Source: CAJXSN01 sp947492235 (GTDB lineage Bacteria; Pseudomonadota; Alphaproteobacteria; Sphingomonadales; Sphingomonadaceae). From it: a DNA stretch of 64,000 bases. Within the stretch, counting starts at the first letter, position 1. Every line of letters begins with the position of its first letter. Of this stretch, positions 45,446 through 53,880 are shown in pieces. The translations under genes and the position numbers were made by a program. The DNA lies in the NCBI RefSeq assembly GCF_042492175.1, contig NZ_CP170453.1:2822479-2886478 (forward strand). The letters run 5' to 3'. The notes beneath the pieces were generated by a model. The model was given only the letters and a program-made list of their open reading frames with translations. It was not told the DNA's origin and did no database searches.

Positions 45446-46215
45446 TGCCCCGTTTCGTCGACCTGTCGATCCCGATCACCAATGACGTGATCTCCGACCC
45501 CGAGGTGATGCGCCCGAAAATCCAGTACATGACCCACGAAAACACGTGGGAGCAGATCGCGATGTTCTTTCCGGGTCTGGAGAAAGACGACCTGCCCGAT
45601 GGCGAAGGTTGGGCGGTCGAAATGCTGGAGCTCTCAACCCATAACGGCACCCATATGGACGCGCCGTGGCATTATCACTCGACCACCGATGATGGAGGCA
45701 AGGCCGCGCCCAGCATCGACGAGGCTCCGCTCGACCGTTTCCTGCGCCCCGGTGTGAAGCTCGATTTTTCCGGTCTGCCGCACGGCCATGTTGTCACCGC
45801 CGCAGAAGTCGAAGCAGAGCTGGCGCGCATCGGCCACACGCTCCAGCCGCTCGATATTGTGCTGGTCCAGTCAGGCGCGGTTTATGGCACGGAGAACTTC
45901 ACCGATCAGGGCGTGGGTCTAGGCGCAGAAGCAACGCTCTACCTCACCGCCAACGGCGTGGAAGTGGTCGGCACCGACGCATGGAGCTGGGACGCCCCGT
46001 TCAGCCACACGGCCAAGAAATGGGCCGAAACCCGCGACCCCTCGATCATCTGGGAAGGCCACAAGGCCGGGCGCATCCGCCCCTATTACCAGATCGAGAA
46101 ACTGACCAATCTCGAAGCCCTCCCCGCCACCGGCTTCACCCTCAGCTGCTTCCCGGTGAAGATCGAACGGGCCAGCGCTGGCTGGATCCGCGCGGTGGCG
46201 ATTGTGGAGGAGTGA
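45445..46215 (+). CDS. Cyclase / kynurenine-formamidase-like metal hydrolase
   Basis: 256 residues starting one base into the aroB stop. The cyclase-family metal motif HxGTHxDAPxH is present as HNGTHMDAPWHYH near residue 66. The second-half VEVVGTDAWSWD and a Cys near the end (LSCFPVKIERA) match longer members such as those annotated as putative cyclases in alphaproteobacteria. The fold covers kynurenine formamidases and isatin hydrolases; the substrate is unknown. Co-transcription with aroKB could hint at tryptophan-related chemistry, but this is inference. Confidence 0.85.
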   Translation: MPRFVDLSIPITNDVISDPEVMRPKIQYMTHENTWEQIAMFFPGLEKDDLPDGEGWAVEMLELSTHNGTHMDAPWHYHSTTDDGGKAAPSIDEAPLDRFLRPGVKLDFSGLPHGHVVTAAEVEAELARIGHTLQPLDIVLVQSGAVYGTENFTDQGVGLGAEATLYLTANGVEVVGTDAWSWDAPFSHTAKKWAETRDPSIIWEGHKAGRIRPYYQIEKLTNLEALPATGFTLSCFPVKIERASAGWIRAVAIVEE

Positions 46216-46217
46216 CC

Positions 46218-46673
46218 ATGCAGGTGAGCGAGACCGGTCTGGATGATCCGCAAGTCTGCGCTCTGCTCGAAATGCACCAGCGGGACATGCACGCCATTTC
46301 GCCGCCGGGCACAAGCTTTGCGCTCGATCTGACGGGGTTAGCCGGCCCGGAGATTACCCTTTTCGCGTGCCGCGAAGGAGGCGCTCTGGCGGCGGTTGGC
46401 GCTCTAAAGCAGCTCTCACCGCACCATGCCGAGATCAAATCCATGCGGGCCGACCCTCAGTATCGCGGGCTCGGAGCGGGACGCGCCGCACTGGAGGCCA
46501 TTATCGAACGCGCGCGCACCCAAGGCGTCCGGCGCCTAAGTCTGGAAACGGGCACCAGCGAAGATTTTGCCGCTGCCATCGCGCTCTATCGAAAATACGG
46601 GTTTGCACAGGGCGATGCCTTTGCCGGTTATACGAACGGACCGCACAACCAGTGCTATCATCTCGATCTGTGA
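46218..46673 (+). CDS. GNAT-family N-acetyltransferase
   Basis: 151 residues from ATG 46218, two bases after the cyclase stop. The acetyl-CoA loop is MRADPQYRGLGAGRAALEAII with the Q/RxxGxG/A motif; the C-terminal LETGTSEDFAAAIALYRKYGF is typical of the YsnE/PA4866-like group. Acceptor unknown. It is the last gene of the aroK-aroB-cyclase unit. Confidence 0.9.
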   Translation: MQVSETGLDDPQVCALLEMHQRDMHAISPPGTSFALDLTGLAGPEITLFACREGGALAAVGALKQLSPHHAEIKSMRADPQYRGLGAGRAALEAIIERARTQGVRRLSLETGTSEDFAAAIALYRKYGFAQGDAFAGYTNGPHNQCYHLDL

Positions 46674-46715
46674 CGCGTCGGGTCCGGCAAAATGTGGGCG
46701 GAGCTTTGTTTTCGC

Positions 46716-47084
46716 CTAATCGACACAGATGCCAACCACTTCGCCGCTGTCGCTGATATATTCGTAGCATCCGAACGGATCGTCCGTCGCCTGGCACTGG
46801 CCGGTGACCGGTTTGGCGGACGAGTCAGCGACACGGCACTGGCCTTCGCAATCGGACGCCGCCGAGCAGGTTTTTCCGGCATCTGCATAGGGCACCGCGC
46901 AAGAATACTGCCCCATCATGCCGCGTCTCTGATAACTGCCGTTCTTCGCAGCGCAGCTGGCGGCATCCGCGCTGGAGTAGCCATGCTCGCCCTCCGGCAC
47001 CGGCTCTGGCTGCGGGTCGCCAGAAGCCACGCATGAACTCATCAGGAGCGCTGCGCTCAGAATGGTCAGGGGGGCAATCCGCAT
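46716..47084 (-). CDS. Cysteine-rich putative lipoprotein
   Basis: About 122 residues. A short signal peptide ends at a lipobox-like MSSC (Cys18). The mature part has eight further cysteines, including a GKTCSAASDCEGQCRV segment, suggesting several disulfides in a compact periplasmic domain; the middle segment has NGSYQRRGMMGQYSCAVPY. I recognise no named family. It follows csaA on the minus strand by about 18 bases. The exact start may be one of two in-frame codons a few residues apart. Confidence 0.7.
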   Translation of the reverse strand: MRIAPLTILSAALLMSSCVASGDPQPEPVPEGEHGYSSADAASCAAKNGSYQRRGMMGQYSCAVPYADAGKTCSAASDCEGQCRVADSSAKPVTGQCQATDDPFGCYEYISDSGEVVGICVD

Positions 47085-47102
47085 GCGTTCAAGCTCCAAT
47101 GG

Positions 47103-47474
47103 TTAGAACAGCCGCGAGCCGATGGGCACGGCGCTGTCGGGCGCAAAGAGAACCACCTCGCCCGCCTCGTCAGCAAAGCCCAGTGTCAGGACTTCGGACA
47201 TGGCTGGCCCGATCTGGCGCGGCGGGAAATTGACCACGGCGGCGACCTGTCGGCCGACCAGCTCTGCACGCTGGTAATTCGCAACAATCTGTGCGCAGCT
47301 TTTCTTTTCCCCGATGGCCGGGCCGAAATCGATCACCAATTTATAAGCCGGATTGCGGGCCTCGGGGAAATCGTCTGCCGAGACGATAACCCCCACGCGG
47401 ATATCCACCTTCAGAAAATCGTCGAAGGTGATTTCCTGCGCCGCTGGTTCTTCGTGGCTGTGGTTGACGTGCAT
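47103..47474 (-). CDS. csaA: CsaA-like tRNA-binding-domain protein
   Basis: 123 residues from ATG 47474. The OB-fold tRNA-binding domain DFLKVDIRVGVIVSADDFPEARNPAYKLVIDFG runs to the end (VLTLGFADEAGEVVLFAPD), matching CsaA-type proteins of about 110 residues with a short His-rich N-terminal addition. CsaA binds tRNA and has been described as an export-related chaperone in Bacillus; the role in alphaproteobacteria is not settled. It lies 19 bases after the 98-residue unknown gene. Confidence 0.9.
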   Translation of the reverse strand: MHVNHSHEEPAAQEITFDDFLKVDIRVGVIVSADDFPEARNPAYKLVIDFGPAIGEKKSCAQIVANYQRAELVGRQVAAVVNFPPRQIGPAMSEVLTLGFADEAGEVVLFAPDSAVPIGSRLF

Positions 47475-47493
47475 GGAGTCGCGAAGCCGGAAA

Positions 47494-47790
47494 TCAGCCG
47501 GTCTTGTCCTGTGCAGAGGGATCATGATCGGCGAGAACGGCAACATTGCTGTGGTCACCAATCGAGGCCACGTTCCCTTCGTCCAGATCGGCAATCATCG
47601 CATCGTGCTCGGCAAAGATCGCCTCAAGCTCGGCTCGCTTATCCAGCAGCATGTGGGCAATACCGGGGGCGAGAGAGTCGCCCTCCCCGATCTGCCCCAG
47701 CAAGGCGGACAAATCGCTGGTGGTCGCATCGTCGGGGTTTTTAAAGAAATGCCCCTTCTTGTCGAAGTAACCGACTCCTCTGCGTGCCAT
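47494..47790 (-). CDS. Conserved-looking protein of unknown function before csaA
   Basis: 98 residues from ATG 47790, preceded by GGAGG. The N-terminus MARRGVGYFDKKGHFFKNPDDAT is basic and aromatic; the remainder is a helical hairpin-like sequence (TSDLSALLGQIGEGDSLAPG, then LLDKRAELEAIFAEHDAMIADL). No cysteine, no membrane segment and no known motif. Codon use and tight spacing to csaA argue it is real. An upstream in-frame Met at 47832 would add 14 residues. Confidence 0.6.
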   Translation of the reverse strand: MARRGVGYFDKKGHFFKNPDDATTSDLSALLGQIGEGDSLAPGIAHMLLDKRAELEAIFAEHDAMIADLDEGNVASIGDHSNVAVLADHDPSAQDKTG

Positions 47791-47892
47791 CTCTTCCTCC
47801 CTGCTGCTTGCGCGGTTCAATCCATACCACACAATATCAACAAAGCGGTAACTGCCTGGTGAACAAGTCGGAAAAACGGCGGTTTTCCGTCA

Positions 47893-49929
47893 TTATTCCA
47901 GTTCGAGAATTACCGCGTCGACAGCAAGACTTTCGCCTTCCGCTGCATTGATCGCGGCGATCGTGCCTTCCTTTTCGGCGCGCAAGATATTCTCCATCTT
48001 CATCGCTTCCACTGTGGCCAGTGGCTGCCCCGGTTGGACCTCCTCACCCTCCGCCACATGCAGCTTCACCAGAAGGCCCGGCATCGGGCAAATCAGCATC
48101 TTGGAAAGGTCAGGCGGAACCTTCTCGATCATGTGCTTCGTCAGATGGGCGATGCGTTTCGGCAGAATACGCAAATAGTGCGTGCGCCCGCGCGTGGTAA
48201 TCGCATAGCCCGTGTTTGTGGGCGCGAGCTGGATGGTCATCGTCTCGCCTTCCAGCTCGACAGCGATCATCCGCTCACCGGGCGTGTAGTCGAAACTGAC
48301 ATCCACTGGCTTGCCGTCGACAGTGATGGAGTCTTCTTCCAGCACGACCGTGTAATCAGTCGATCCTTCCTCGCGCTCCCCGATCCGCACAGCCCAATCG
48401 CCGGGCGCATAAAGCGCCCCGTCGAGCTGCTGATCGATACGCCTCGCACGGTCCGCATCGACAGTGGCGATGATCCCGCCAATCGCCGCCAGCCCGCGCT
48501 TCAATTCGTCCGAAGCGGCCGCGCCTTCGAAGCCATCGGGATATTCCTCCGCGATGAAGCCTGTTGTCAGCTCGCCCGAACGGAAGCGCGGATGCTGCAT
48601 CAGCGCAGACAGGAAATCGACATTGTGCCCCAGACCTTCGATGCGGAATGCGTCGAGCGCCTGTATCTGCAGGTCGGCCGCCTCGTCACGGGTCTCGCCC
48701 CATGTCACCAGTTTGGCGATCATCGGGTCATAGAACATGCTGACCTCGCCGCCTTCATAGACGCCGTCATCCACGCGCACGCCGTCCACGCCGCGCCGGC
48801 CATTGGCGCTGCCATCATCGGTCCAGCCTTCCAGCGGCGGCTGATACTCGACCAGACGCCCGGTGCTGGGCAGGAAGCCGCGATAGGGGTCTTCGGCATA
48901 GACGCGGTTCTCGATCGACCAGCCATCAATGCCGATATCGCCTTGCGTCATCTCCAGCTTTTCGCCAGCCGCGACGCGGATCATTTGCTCGACCAGATCG
49001 ATGCCGGTGATGGCCTCGGTGACGGGATGCTCCACCTGCAGGCGGGTGTTCATTTCGAGGAAGTAGAAGCTTTCGCCAGTCGGGTCAGCGCCGCTGACGA
49101 TCAGCTCCACTGTGCCCGCGCTGTAATAGCCGACCGCCTCCGACAGAGCGACGCATTGCTCGCCCATCGCCTTGCGCATCTTCGGCGTAACGAAGGGCGA
49201 CGGCGCTTCTTCCACCACCTTCTGGTGGCGCCGCTGGATGCTGCATTCGCGTTCGTTGAGATACAGGATGTTGCCGTGCTTATCGCCCAGGATCTGGATC
49301 TCGATATGGCGCGGGTTGAGGATGAACTTCTCGATAAAGACGCGGTCATCGCCGAAGCTGTTCAGGCCTTCGCGCTTGGTCGCCTCGAAGCCTTCGCGCA
49401 CGTCCTTCTCGGAATAGGCGAGGCGCATTCCCTTGCCCCCGCCGCCGGCGCTGGCCTTCATCATCACCGGATAGCCAATCTCTTCCGAAATCCGCACCGC
49501 ATGGTCCGTATCCTCGATCTCGCCAACGAAGCCCGGAACCACATTGACCCCGGCTTCCTTGGCCAGTTTCTTGGACTCAATCTTGTCGCCCATCGCAGCA
49601 ATCGCGTTCACCGGCGGGCCAATGAATTCGATGCCTTCCTTTGCCAGAGCCTCGGCAAAGCTGGTGCGCTCTGAGAGAAATCCATATCCGGGATGCACGG
49701 CCTCTGCCCCTGTCTGCTTGGCCGCAGCGATGATCTTGTCCGCGATCAGATAGCTTTCGGCCGCGGGCGACGGGCCAATATGCACCGCCTCGTCCGCCAT
49801 CTTCACAAACGGCGCGCGCGCATCGGCATCGGAATAGACCGCGACAGTGGCGATCCCCATCCGGCGGGCGGTCTTGATAACGCGGCAGGCAATTTCACCG
49901 CGATTGGCAATCAGGATTTTCTTGAACAT
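47893..49929 (-). CDS. pccA: Propionyl-CoA carboxylase alpha subunit (biotin carboxylase plus BCCP)
   Basis: 678 residues. The biotin carboxylase part has KASAGGGGKGMRLAYSEKD (ATP-grasp), the EMNTRLQVEHPVTE motif and MFYDPMIAKLV; a middle BT domain follows; the C-terminal biotinyl domain ends with VEAMKMENILR, where the Lys carries biotin. The arrangement matches acyl-CoA carboxylase alpha chains. The propionyl assignment rests on the same operon holding the beta subunit, methylmalonyl-CoA epimerase and mutase. The stop precedes a 100-base gap to the next gene. Confidence 0.93.
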   Translation of the reverse strand: MFKKILIANRGEIACRVIKTARRMGIATVAVYSDADARAPFVKMADEAVHIGPSPAAESYLIADKIIAAAKQTGAEAVHPGYGFLSERTSFAEALAKEGIEFIGPPVNAIAAMGDKIESKKLAKEAGVNVVPGFVGEIEDTDHAVRISEEIGYPVMMKASAGGGGKGMRLAYSEKDVREGFEATKREGLNSFGDDRVFIEKFILNPRHIEIQILGDKHGNILYLNERECSIQRRHQKVVEEAPSPFVTPKMRKAMGEQCVALSEAVGYYSAGTVELIVSGADPTGESFYFLEMNTRLQVEHPVTEAITGIDLVEQMIRVAAGEKLEMTQGDIGIDGWSIENRVYAEDPYRGFLPSTGRLVEYQPPLEGWTDDGSANGRRGVDGVRVDDGVYEGGEVSMFYDPMIAKLVTWGETRDEAADLQIQALDAFRIEGLGHNVDFLSALMQHPRFRSGELTTGFIAEEYPDGFEGAAASDELKRGLAAIGGIIATVDADRARRIDQQLDGALYAPGDWAVRIGEREEGSTDYTVVLEEDSITVDGKPVDVSFDYTPGERMIAVELEGETMTIQLAPTNTGYAITTRGRTHYLRILPKRIAHLTKHMIEKVPPDLSKMLICPMPGLLVKLHVAEGEEVQPGQPLATVEAMKMENILRAEKEGTIAAINAAEGESLAVDAVILELE

Positions 49930-49949
49930 TGATAACTTCCTGTCAGGGA

Positions 49950-50588
49950 TCAGGGTAATATCTCATAGCGGAGACCAAGCCCATCAATTGCGTGAACGCG
50001 GAGCTTCACGTTCTTCACAGCGACATCCTGCGGATAGGTCGCACCGATTGGGATAACGAGCTCTTCTGTGAATGCGGGGCGAGCCAGATCGTTGATGAAT
50101 TCGCGATACGACAGTCTGAGAGTGTCGCTCGTCGCTCCAGTGTAAATCACAATTTTGCGGAGGTTTTCAGGACTATCGACTGTGATGCGCACTTTTCTAT
50201 AGGGAACTGGTACCTTGAGCTTCAGTGCCGACTTCACTTGATCAGCGGACATGCGATCGAAGGTTCCATCTCCATCGTCATCTAAGCCGCAAGGTCCATC
50301 GGGCACACAAGCTTTGTGCTCCGTACGCGTACTAACTGGGAATAATGGCGTGCCGGCTTCTACGGTTAAGGGGATCAACCATTGTCCTCCACGCATATCC
50401 ACGTCGGTCACAGTCGCATTGAAGCTGTAAGTGCGACTGTATTCATGGATTGTCGTTCCAACACTCGCAGTCTGCAAATCTCCCGGCGATGGCACATGAA
50501 AGATCGTAAACTCAGGTTCGAGCTCCTGCGCTGAGGCAGTCGTACCGAAGATGGCCAATACAGCTAGTAGAGTCACTGAGGTTTTCAT
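49950..50588 (-). CDS. Exported protein of unknown function inside the propionate operon
   Basis: 212 residues with a clean signal peptide (MKTSVTLLAVLAIFGTTASAQ). The rest is beta-rich with an EF-hand-like acidic loop LDDDGDGTFDRM near residue 105 and two cysteines beside it (KACVPDGPCG). I recognise no family. The start overlaps the metY stop by four bases, so it is coupled, yet G+C is about 50% on sampled lines, well below pccA and metY. It is probably recently acquired or fast-evolving. An envelope role is implied only by the signal peptide. Confidence 0.7.
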   Translation of the reverse strand: MKTSVTLLAVLAIFGTTASAQELEPEFTIFHVPSPGDLQTASVGTTIHEYSRTYSFNATVTDVDMRGGQWLIPLTVEAGTPLFPVSTRTEHKACVPDGPCGLDDDGDGTFDRMSADQVKSALKLKVPVPYRKVRITVDSPENLRKIVIYTGATSDTLRLSYREFINDLARPAFTEELVIPIGATYPQDVAVKNVKLRVHAIDGLGLRYEILP

Positions 50589-51865
50589 ATCGTATCCAGC
50601 GCCTGTGTCATGTCGGCAATGATGTCGTCGATATGCTCGATCCCCACCGACACACGCACCACATCGGGGCCGGCGCCGGCAGAGAGCAATTCCGTCTCGC
50701 TCAGCTGGCTGTGGGTGGTCGATGCCGGATGGATGATGAGCGAGCGGGTATCACCGATATTGGCGAGATGGCTGAACAATTTGACGCCTGACACCAGCTT
50801 CACACCGGCATCATATCCGCCCTTCAGGCCGAAGGTAAAAACCGCTCCGCCCCGCCCGCCGAGATAGGTCTGGGCCAATTGGTGATAGGCGCTGTCCGGC
50901 AATCCGGCATAGCCGACCCACGCGACCTTCCCGTGAGATTGAAGCCACTCGGCGAGCGCCTGCGCATTGCTGCAATGCCGCTCCATGCGCAGGCTCAGCG
51001 TTTCCATCCCAGTCAACGTCAGAAATGCGTTCATCGGAGCCATCGCCGGGCCCAGATCGCGCAGGGCCAGAACGCGGCACGCGATGATGAAGGCAATCTC
51101 GCCGACAGCCTCGCTGAGCACCGCTCCGTGATAGCTGTCATTGGGCGCGCTCATGGTCGGGAATTTGTCCGAGGCCGTCCAATCGAACTTTCCCGAGTCA
51201 ACGATGACGCCACCGACAGAATTGCCGTGGCCGTTGAGGAATTTGGTGGTCGACTCCACTACGATATCCGCGCCGTGTTCAATCGGGCGGCACAGCGCCG
51301 GGCTGGCCATGGTGTTGTCCACGATCAGCGGTATCCCCGCATCATGCGCGACTTTCGCAATCGCCGCGATATCCTGAACCACGCCGCCCGGATTGGCGAG
51401 GCTCTCGATAAACACTGCGCGCGTCTTGTCGGTAATCGCCGCCTCTACATTCGCTGGATCATCCGCATCGACGAAATTCGTGTGCCAGCCCATCTTCTTG
51501 AAGCTGTGGCCAAGCTGGTTGAGCGATCCGCCATAGAGCTTCTTCGCGGCAACAATCTCGCAGCCCGGCTCCATCAGCGTATGAAACACGATCATCTGCG
51601 CGGCATGGCCCGACGCGACTGCCAGCGCGCCGACCCCGCCATGCATCGCGGCAATTTTCCCCTCCAGCGCGGCATTGGTGGGGTTCATGATGCGGGTGTA
51701 GATGTTGCCGAATTCCTGAAGATTGAACAGGCGCGAGGCATGGTCGACATCGTCGAACACGTAGGACGACGTCTGATAGACCGGCGTCACGCGGGCATTG
51801 GTGGCCGGGTCGGGCTCGCAGCCTGCGTGGACGGCTTTGGTCTCTAGTCTGTGGTTGTCGGTCAT
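50585..51865 (-). CDS. metY: O-acetylhomoserine aminocarboxypropyltransferase (PLP-dependent)
   Basis: 426 residues from ATG 51865. The PLP lysine lies in VESTTKFLNGHGNSVGG; other Cys/Met-metabolism PLP-family segments are RIMNPTNAALEGKIAAMHGG, ASGHAAQM and HPASTTHSQLS. The length and these sequences fit O-acetylhomoserine sulfhydrylase (MetY) rather than shorter MetB/MetC. It makes homocysteine from O-acetylhomoserine and sulfide. Its presence beside methylmalonyl-CoA genes may reflect Met/Thr/branched-chain catabolism feeding propionyl-CoA. Confidence 0.9.
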   Translation of the reverse strand: MTDNHRLETKAVHAGCEPDPATNARVTPVYQTSSYVFDDVDHASRLFNLQEFGNIYTRIMNPTNAALEGKIAAMHGGVGALAVASGHAAQMIVFHTLMEPGCEIVAAKKLYGGSLNQLGHSFKKMGWHTNFVDADDPANVEAAITDKTRAVFIESLANPGGVVQDIAAIAKVAHDAGIPLIVDNTMASPALCRPIEHGADIVVESTTKFLNGHGNSVGGVIVDSGKFDWTASDKFPTMSAPNDSYHGAVLSEAVGEIAFIIACRVLALRDLGPAMAPMNAFLTLTGMETLSLRMERHCSNAQALAEWLQSHGKVAWVGYAGLPDSAYHQLAQTYLGGRGGAVFTFGLKGGYDAGVKLVSGVKLFSHLANIGDTRSLIIHPASTTHSQLSETELLSAGAGPDVVRVSVGIEHIDDIIADMTQALDTI

Positions 51866-52242
51866 CAAATATCCTCGGCCAGCGACGCAAGCTGCTCCGT
51901 GCGCGCTTCGGTCAAATCGGTTTTGCAGGTGGCAACCAGCAACGGCTCCAGCGAGCCGCCGCGTGCATAAAATCCTTCGGACCGGCAATGCGCATCGCGG
52001 TAGGTCAGCCACGCGCGCTGGGCATCCAGTAAGGTCTGGAAATAGCCGGGCCGTCCGTCATCCGGCCCACGCGCATCGCGGCGTTTCATCTCCGCTGCGG
52101 TGGCCGACCATTGCCGATTCAAGGCCTCGTCCGCGCGCTTGTAGTCCTGCGCGGCGCACCAGTTCATGTCGGACTGCGTCATCGAATCCTCGCAATCGAT
52201 CGCAGCCGCGCTTTGCAGCAGCATCAGGGCTGTCAGGATCAT
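51865..52242 (-). CDS. DUF1311 (LprI N-terminal domain) exported protein
   Basis: 125 residues with a short signal (MILTALMLLQSAAA). The DUF1311 pattern is seen: DCEDSMTQSDMNWCAAQDYKRADEALN, then DAQRAWLTYRDAHCRSEGF and VATCKTDLTEARTEQL, with four cysteines for two disulfides. The domain occurs in the LprI lysozyme inhibitor of Mycobacterium and in many periplasmic proteins of unclear role. It overlaps metY by one base and the DUF3445 gene by four. Confidence 0.87.
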   Translation of the reverse strand: MILTALMLLQSAAAIDCEDSMTQSDMNWCAAQDYKRADEALNRQWSATAAEMKRRDARGPDDGRPGYFQTLLDAQRAWLTYRDAHCRSEGFYARGGSLEPLLVATCKTDLTEARTEQLASLAEDI

Positions 52243-53060
52243 TGCACTTCCTCCGTTTCGCGCATGTTCGCATAGCCGATCAGCGCCGGAAGGTAAGCCC
52301 CGATGCCGCGCCGCTCGCGTTCTCCCGGCGGGATAGCCTGCGCGGCCTGTGACAGCCACCTGACGGAAGAACTAGGCAAAGCGCCCAGCGGCTGCACATA
52401 GACGCCGATAGTGAACAGGATCGCGCCGGTGTCGGGCAGGCGGCGAAGCGTCTGGCGCTCGCACCGCGCGAAGAGCGTTTCGCCGGCATTCTCCGGCGTG
52501 ACTTGCGCGAAACGCTCGCGATCTTCCGGCAAATGCCTGAGTTCGCCATCATCGACGATAAACCAGTTGCCCCGGCCATAGATCGGCACTGATTTGAGCT
52601 TGGCCATAAAGCGATCGACGCCCGTGGCGAGCTGCTCGGCATAGCCGTGGATCGGACCATGCAGCGCGGCGAGCGGGAGGCCCATCTTGTCGGCCACGGT
52701 CCAGTCCGTCGGGTAGGCCACTGCGGCCCCGATCAGGCGGTAAATGTCTTCACCGGGTTTGCGGGTCAGCAGGCACATGTCCTCGTGACAGGCGCGCGCG
52801 GCATCGGGGAGCGCGCCGGTCACGCCGAGCATGTCGGCGAGTTCTGCGCCGGGTGCCTCGGCCTCCGAAGTGAGCATCACACTGCCGGGATATGCCTCGA
52901 AGGCAGCGGCGCGGGCGTCCAGATCGGGACCGGGCTGGAGCCACTCGCCCTCGTCCAGTGCCCTGAGCCCAATCTTCAGCCGCCCACCGGATCGCGCATT
53001 CGGGAGGAGTTCGGGGACGGAGAAACCGAGGTTCACCGCGTCCCCTTTAGCCGCCGCCAT
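52239..53060 (-). CDS. DUF3445 haem-dependent oxidative N-demethylase-like protein
   Basis: 273 residues from ATG 53060. The family pattern is clear: RLKIGLRALDEGEWLQPGPDLDAR, EDMCLLTRKPGEDIYRL, YPTDWTVADKMGLPLAALHGPIHGYAEQL, VDRFMAKL, NWFIVDDGELRHLP, and CERQTLRRLPDTGAILFTIGVYV. DUF3445 members include a haem-dependent oxidative dimethylamine N-demethylase, but most are uncharacterised. The alphaproteobacterial copy here sits between an esterase and a DUF1311 gene inside the propionate operon. Substrate unknown. Confidence 0.88.
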   Translation of the reverse strand: MAAAKGDAVNLGFSVPELLPNARSGGRLKIGLRALDEGEWLQPGPDLDARAAAFEAYPGSVMLTSEAEAPGAELADMLGVTGALPDAARACHEDMCLLTRKPGEDIYRLIGAAVAYPTDWTVADKMGLPLAALHGPIHGYAEQLATGVDRFMAKLKSVPIYGRGNWFIVDDGELRHLPEDRERFAQVTPENAGETLFARCERQTLRRLPDTGAILFTIGVYVQPLGALPSSSVRWLSQAAQAIPPGERERRGIGAYLPALIGYANMRETEEVQ

Positions 53061-53880
53061 CGCATCGCAGGCCGAGCCCGAATTCCTCGAGCCAGTCGGC
53101 CTCTGTCGGCAACAAATATTGGAGGGCTTCGGGCAGCAACCCATGCAGGCTGGTGGCGTGCCGAAGTTCCTCACGGCGGTCGGCAAAACAATGCGGCTGC
53201 GCGGGATCGAGGCGCGCCAGCAAGCCAAGCATGCCCTGCTCCGTTTCGCCCCCTTCATCGGCCAGCGACAAATAGATGGGCGGGCGCGCATCGATGGTCT
53301 GCGCGATACCCTTCACAAGCGCTTGCGAATTCCATTGCAGGCTGGGCGATATCGCCGCGTATCCGCTGAAAAGCTGCGGCTGTTTCAACCAGGTTTCGAC
53401 CACGAAGTGCCCAGCAGCACTCTCACCCACAAGTATCGCCGTCCCATTGTGGCGATAACGCGCCATAATCTGCGGCAGCACCACCTCGGACAGCCAGCTC
53501 CGGAAGGCGTCGCTTTCCCCGGCAGCCGGGTATTGTGCACGCTCATCGGGATTGTCGGTAAGCGGCAGCAATTCTCGCTGGCGGTCCACCGTTTCAATAC
53601 CGACGAGAATTGCCGGCTGGCTGCGCCCCCAAAGCCGGTTCCATTTTTCCAGACCATTGGCGAGATAGAGGTCCTGCTCTGCCCCACCGTCGATCTGAAC
53701 GATTATCGGCCAGGTCTCGTCCGGCTTGTCTGCATAGTCTGGCGGCAGGATCACGTTGACAGACCGCACCGCATCCAGCGCCTCGACCTCGAACGTCTCA
53801 CCCACCACCAGAGGCAAAGGCTCGGTCCATGCCGCCGAAAGCGATGCCGAGAGGACAAATGCCGCCAAGCTGCCAATCAT
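53047..53880 (-). CDS. Secreted alpha/beta-hydrolase esterase (PF00756-like)
   Basis: 277 residues with a signal peptide (MIGSLAAFVLSASLSAAWTE). The nucleophile elbow is LVGESAAGHFVVE near residue 154, of the esterase D/IroE type (GxSxxG), and a catalytic His is likely in LRHATSLHGLLPEAL. The domain covers enterochelin esterases and acyl esterases; the substrate is not evident. It overlaps bioB by four bases and the DUF3445 gene by 14, so it belongs to the same unit although it has no obvious propionate role. Confidence 0.85.
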   Translation of the reverse strand: MIGSLAAFVLSASLSAAWTEPLPLVVGETFEVEALDAVRSVNVILPPDYADKPDETWPIIVQIDGGAEQDLYLANGLEKWNRLWGRSQPAILVGIETVDRQRELLPLTDNPDERAQYPAAGESDAFRSWLSEVVLPQIMARYRHNGTAILVGESAAGHFVVETWLKQPQLFSGYAAISPSLQWNSQALVKGIAQTIDARPPIYLSLADEGGETEQGMLGLLARLDPAQPHCFADRREELRHATSLHGLLPEALQYLLPTEADWLEEFGLGLRCDGGG

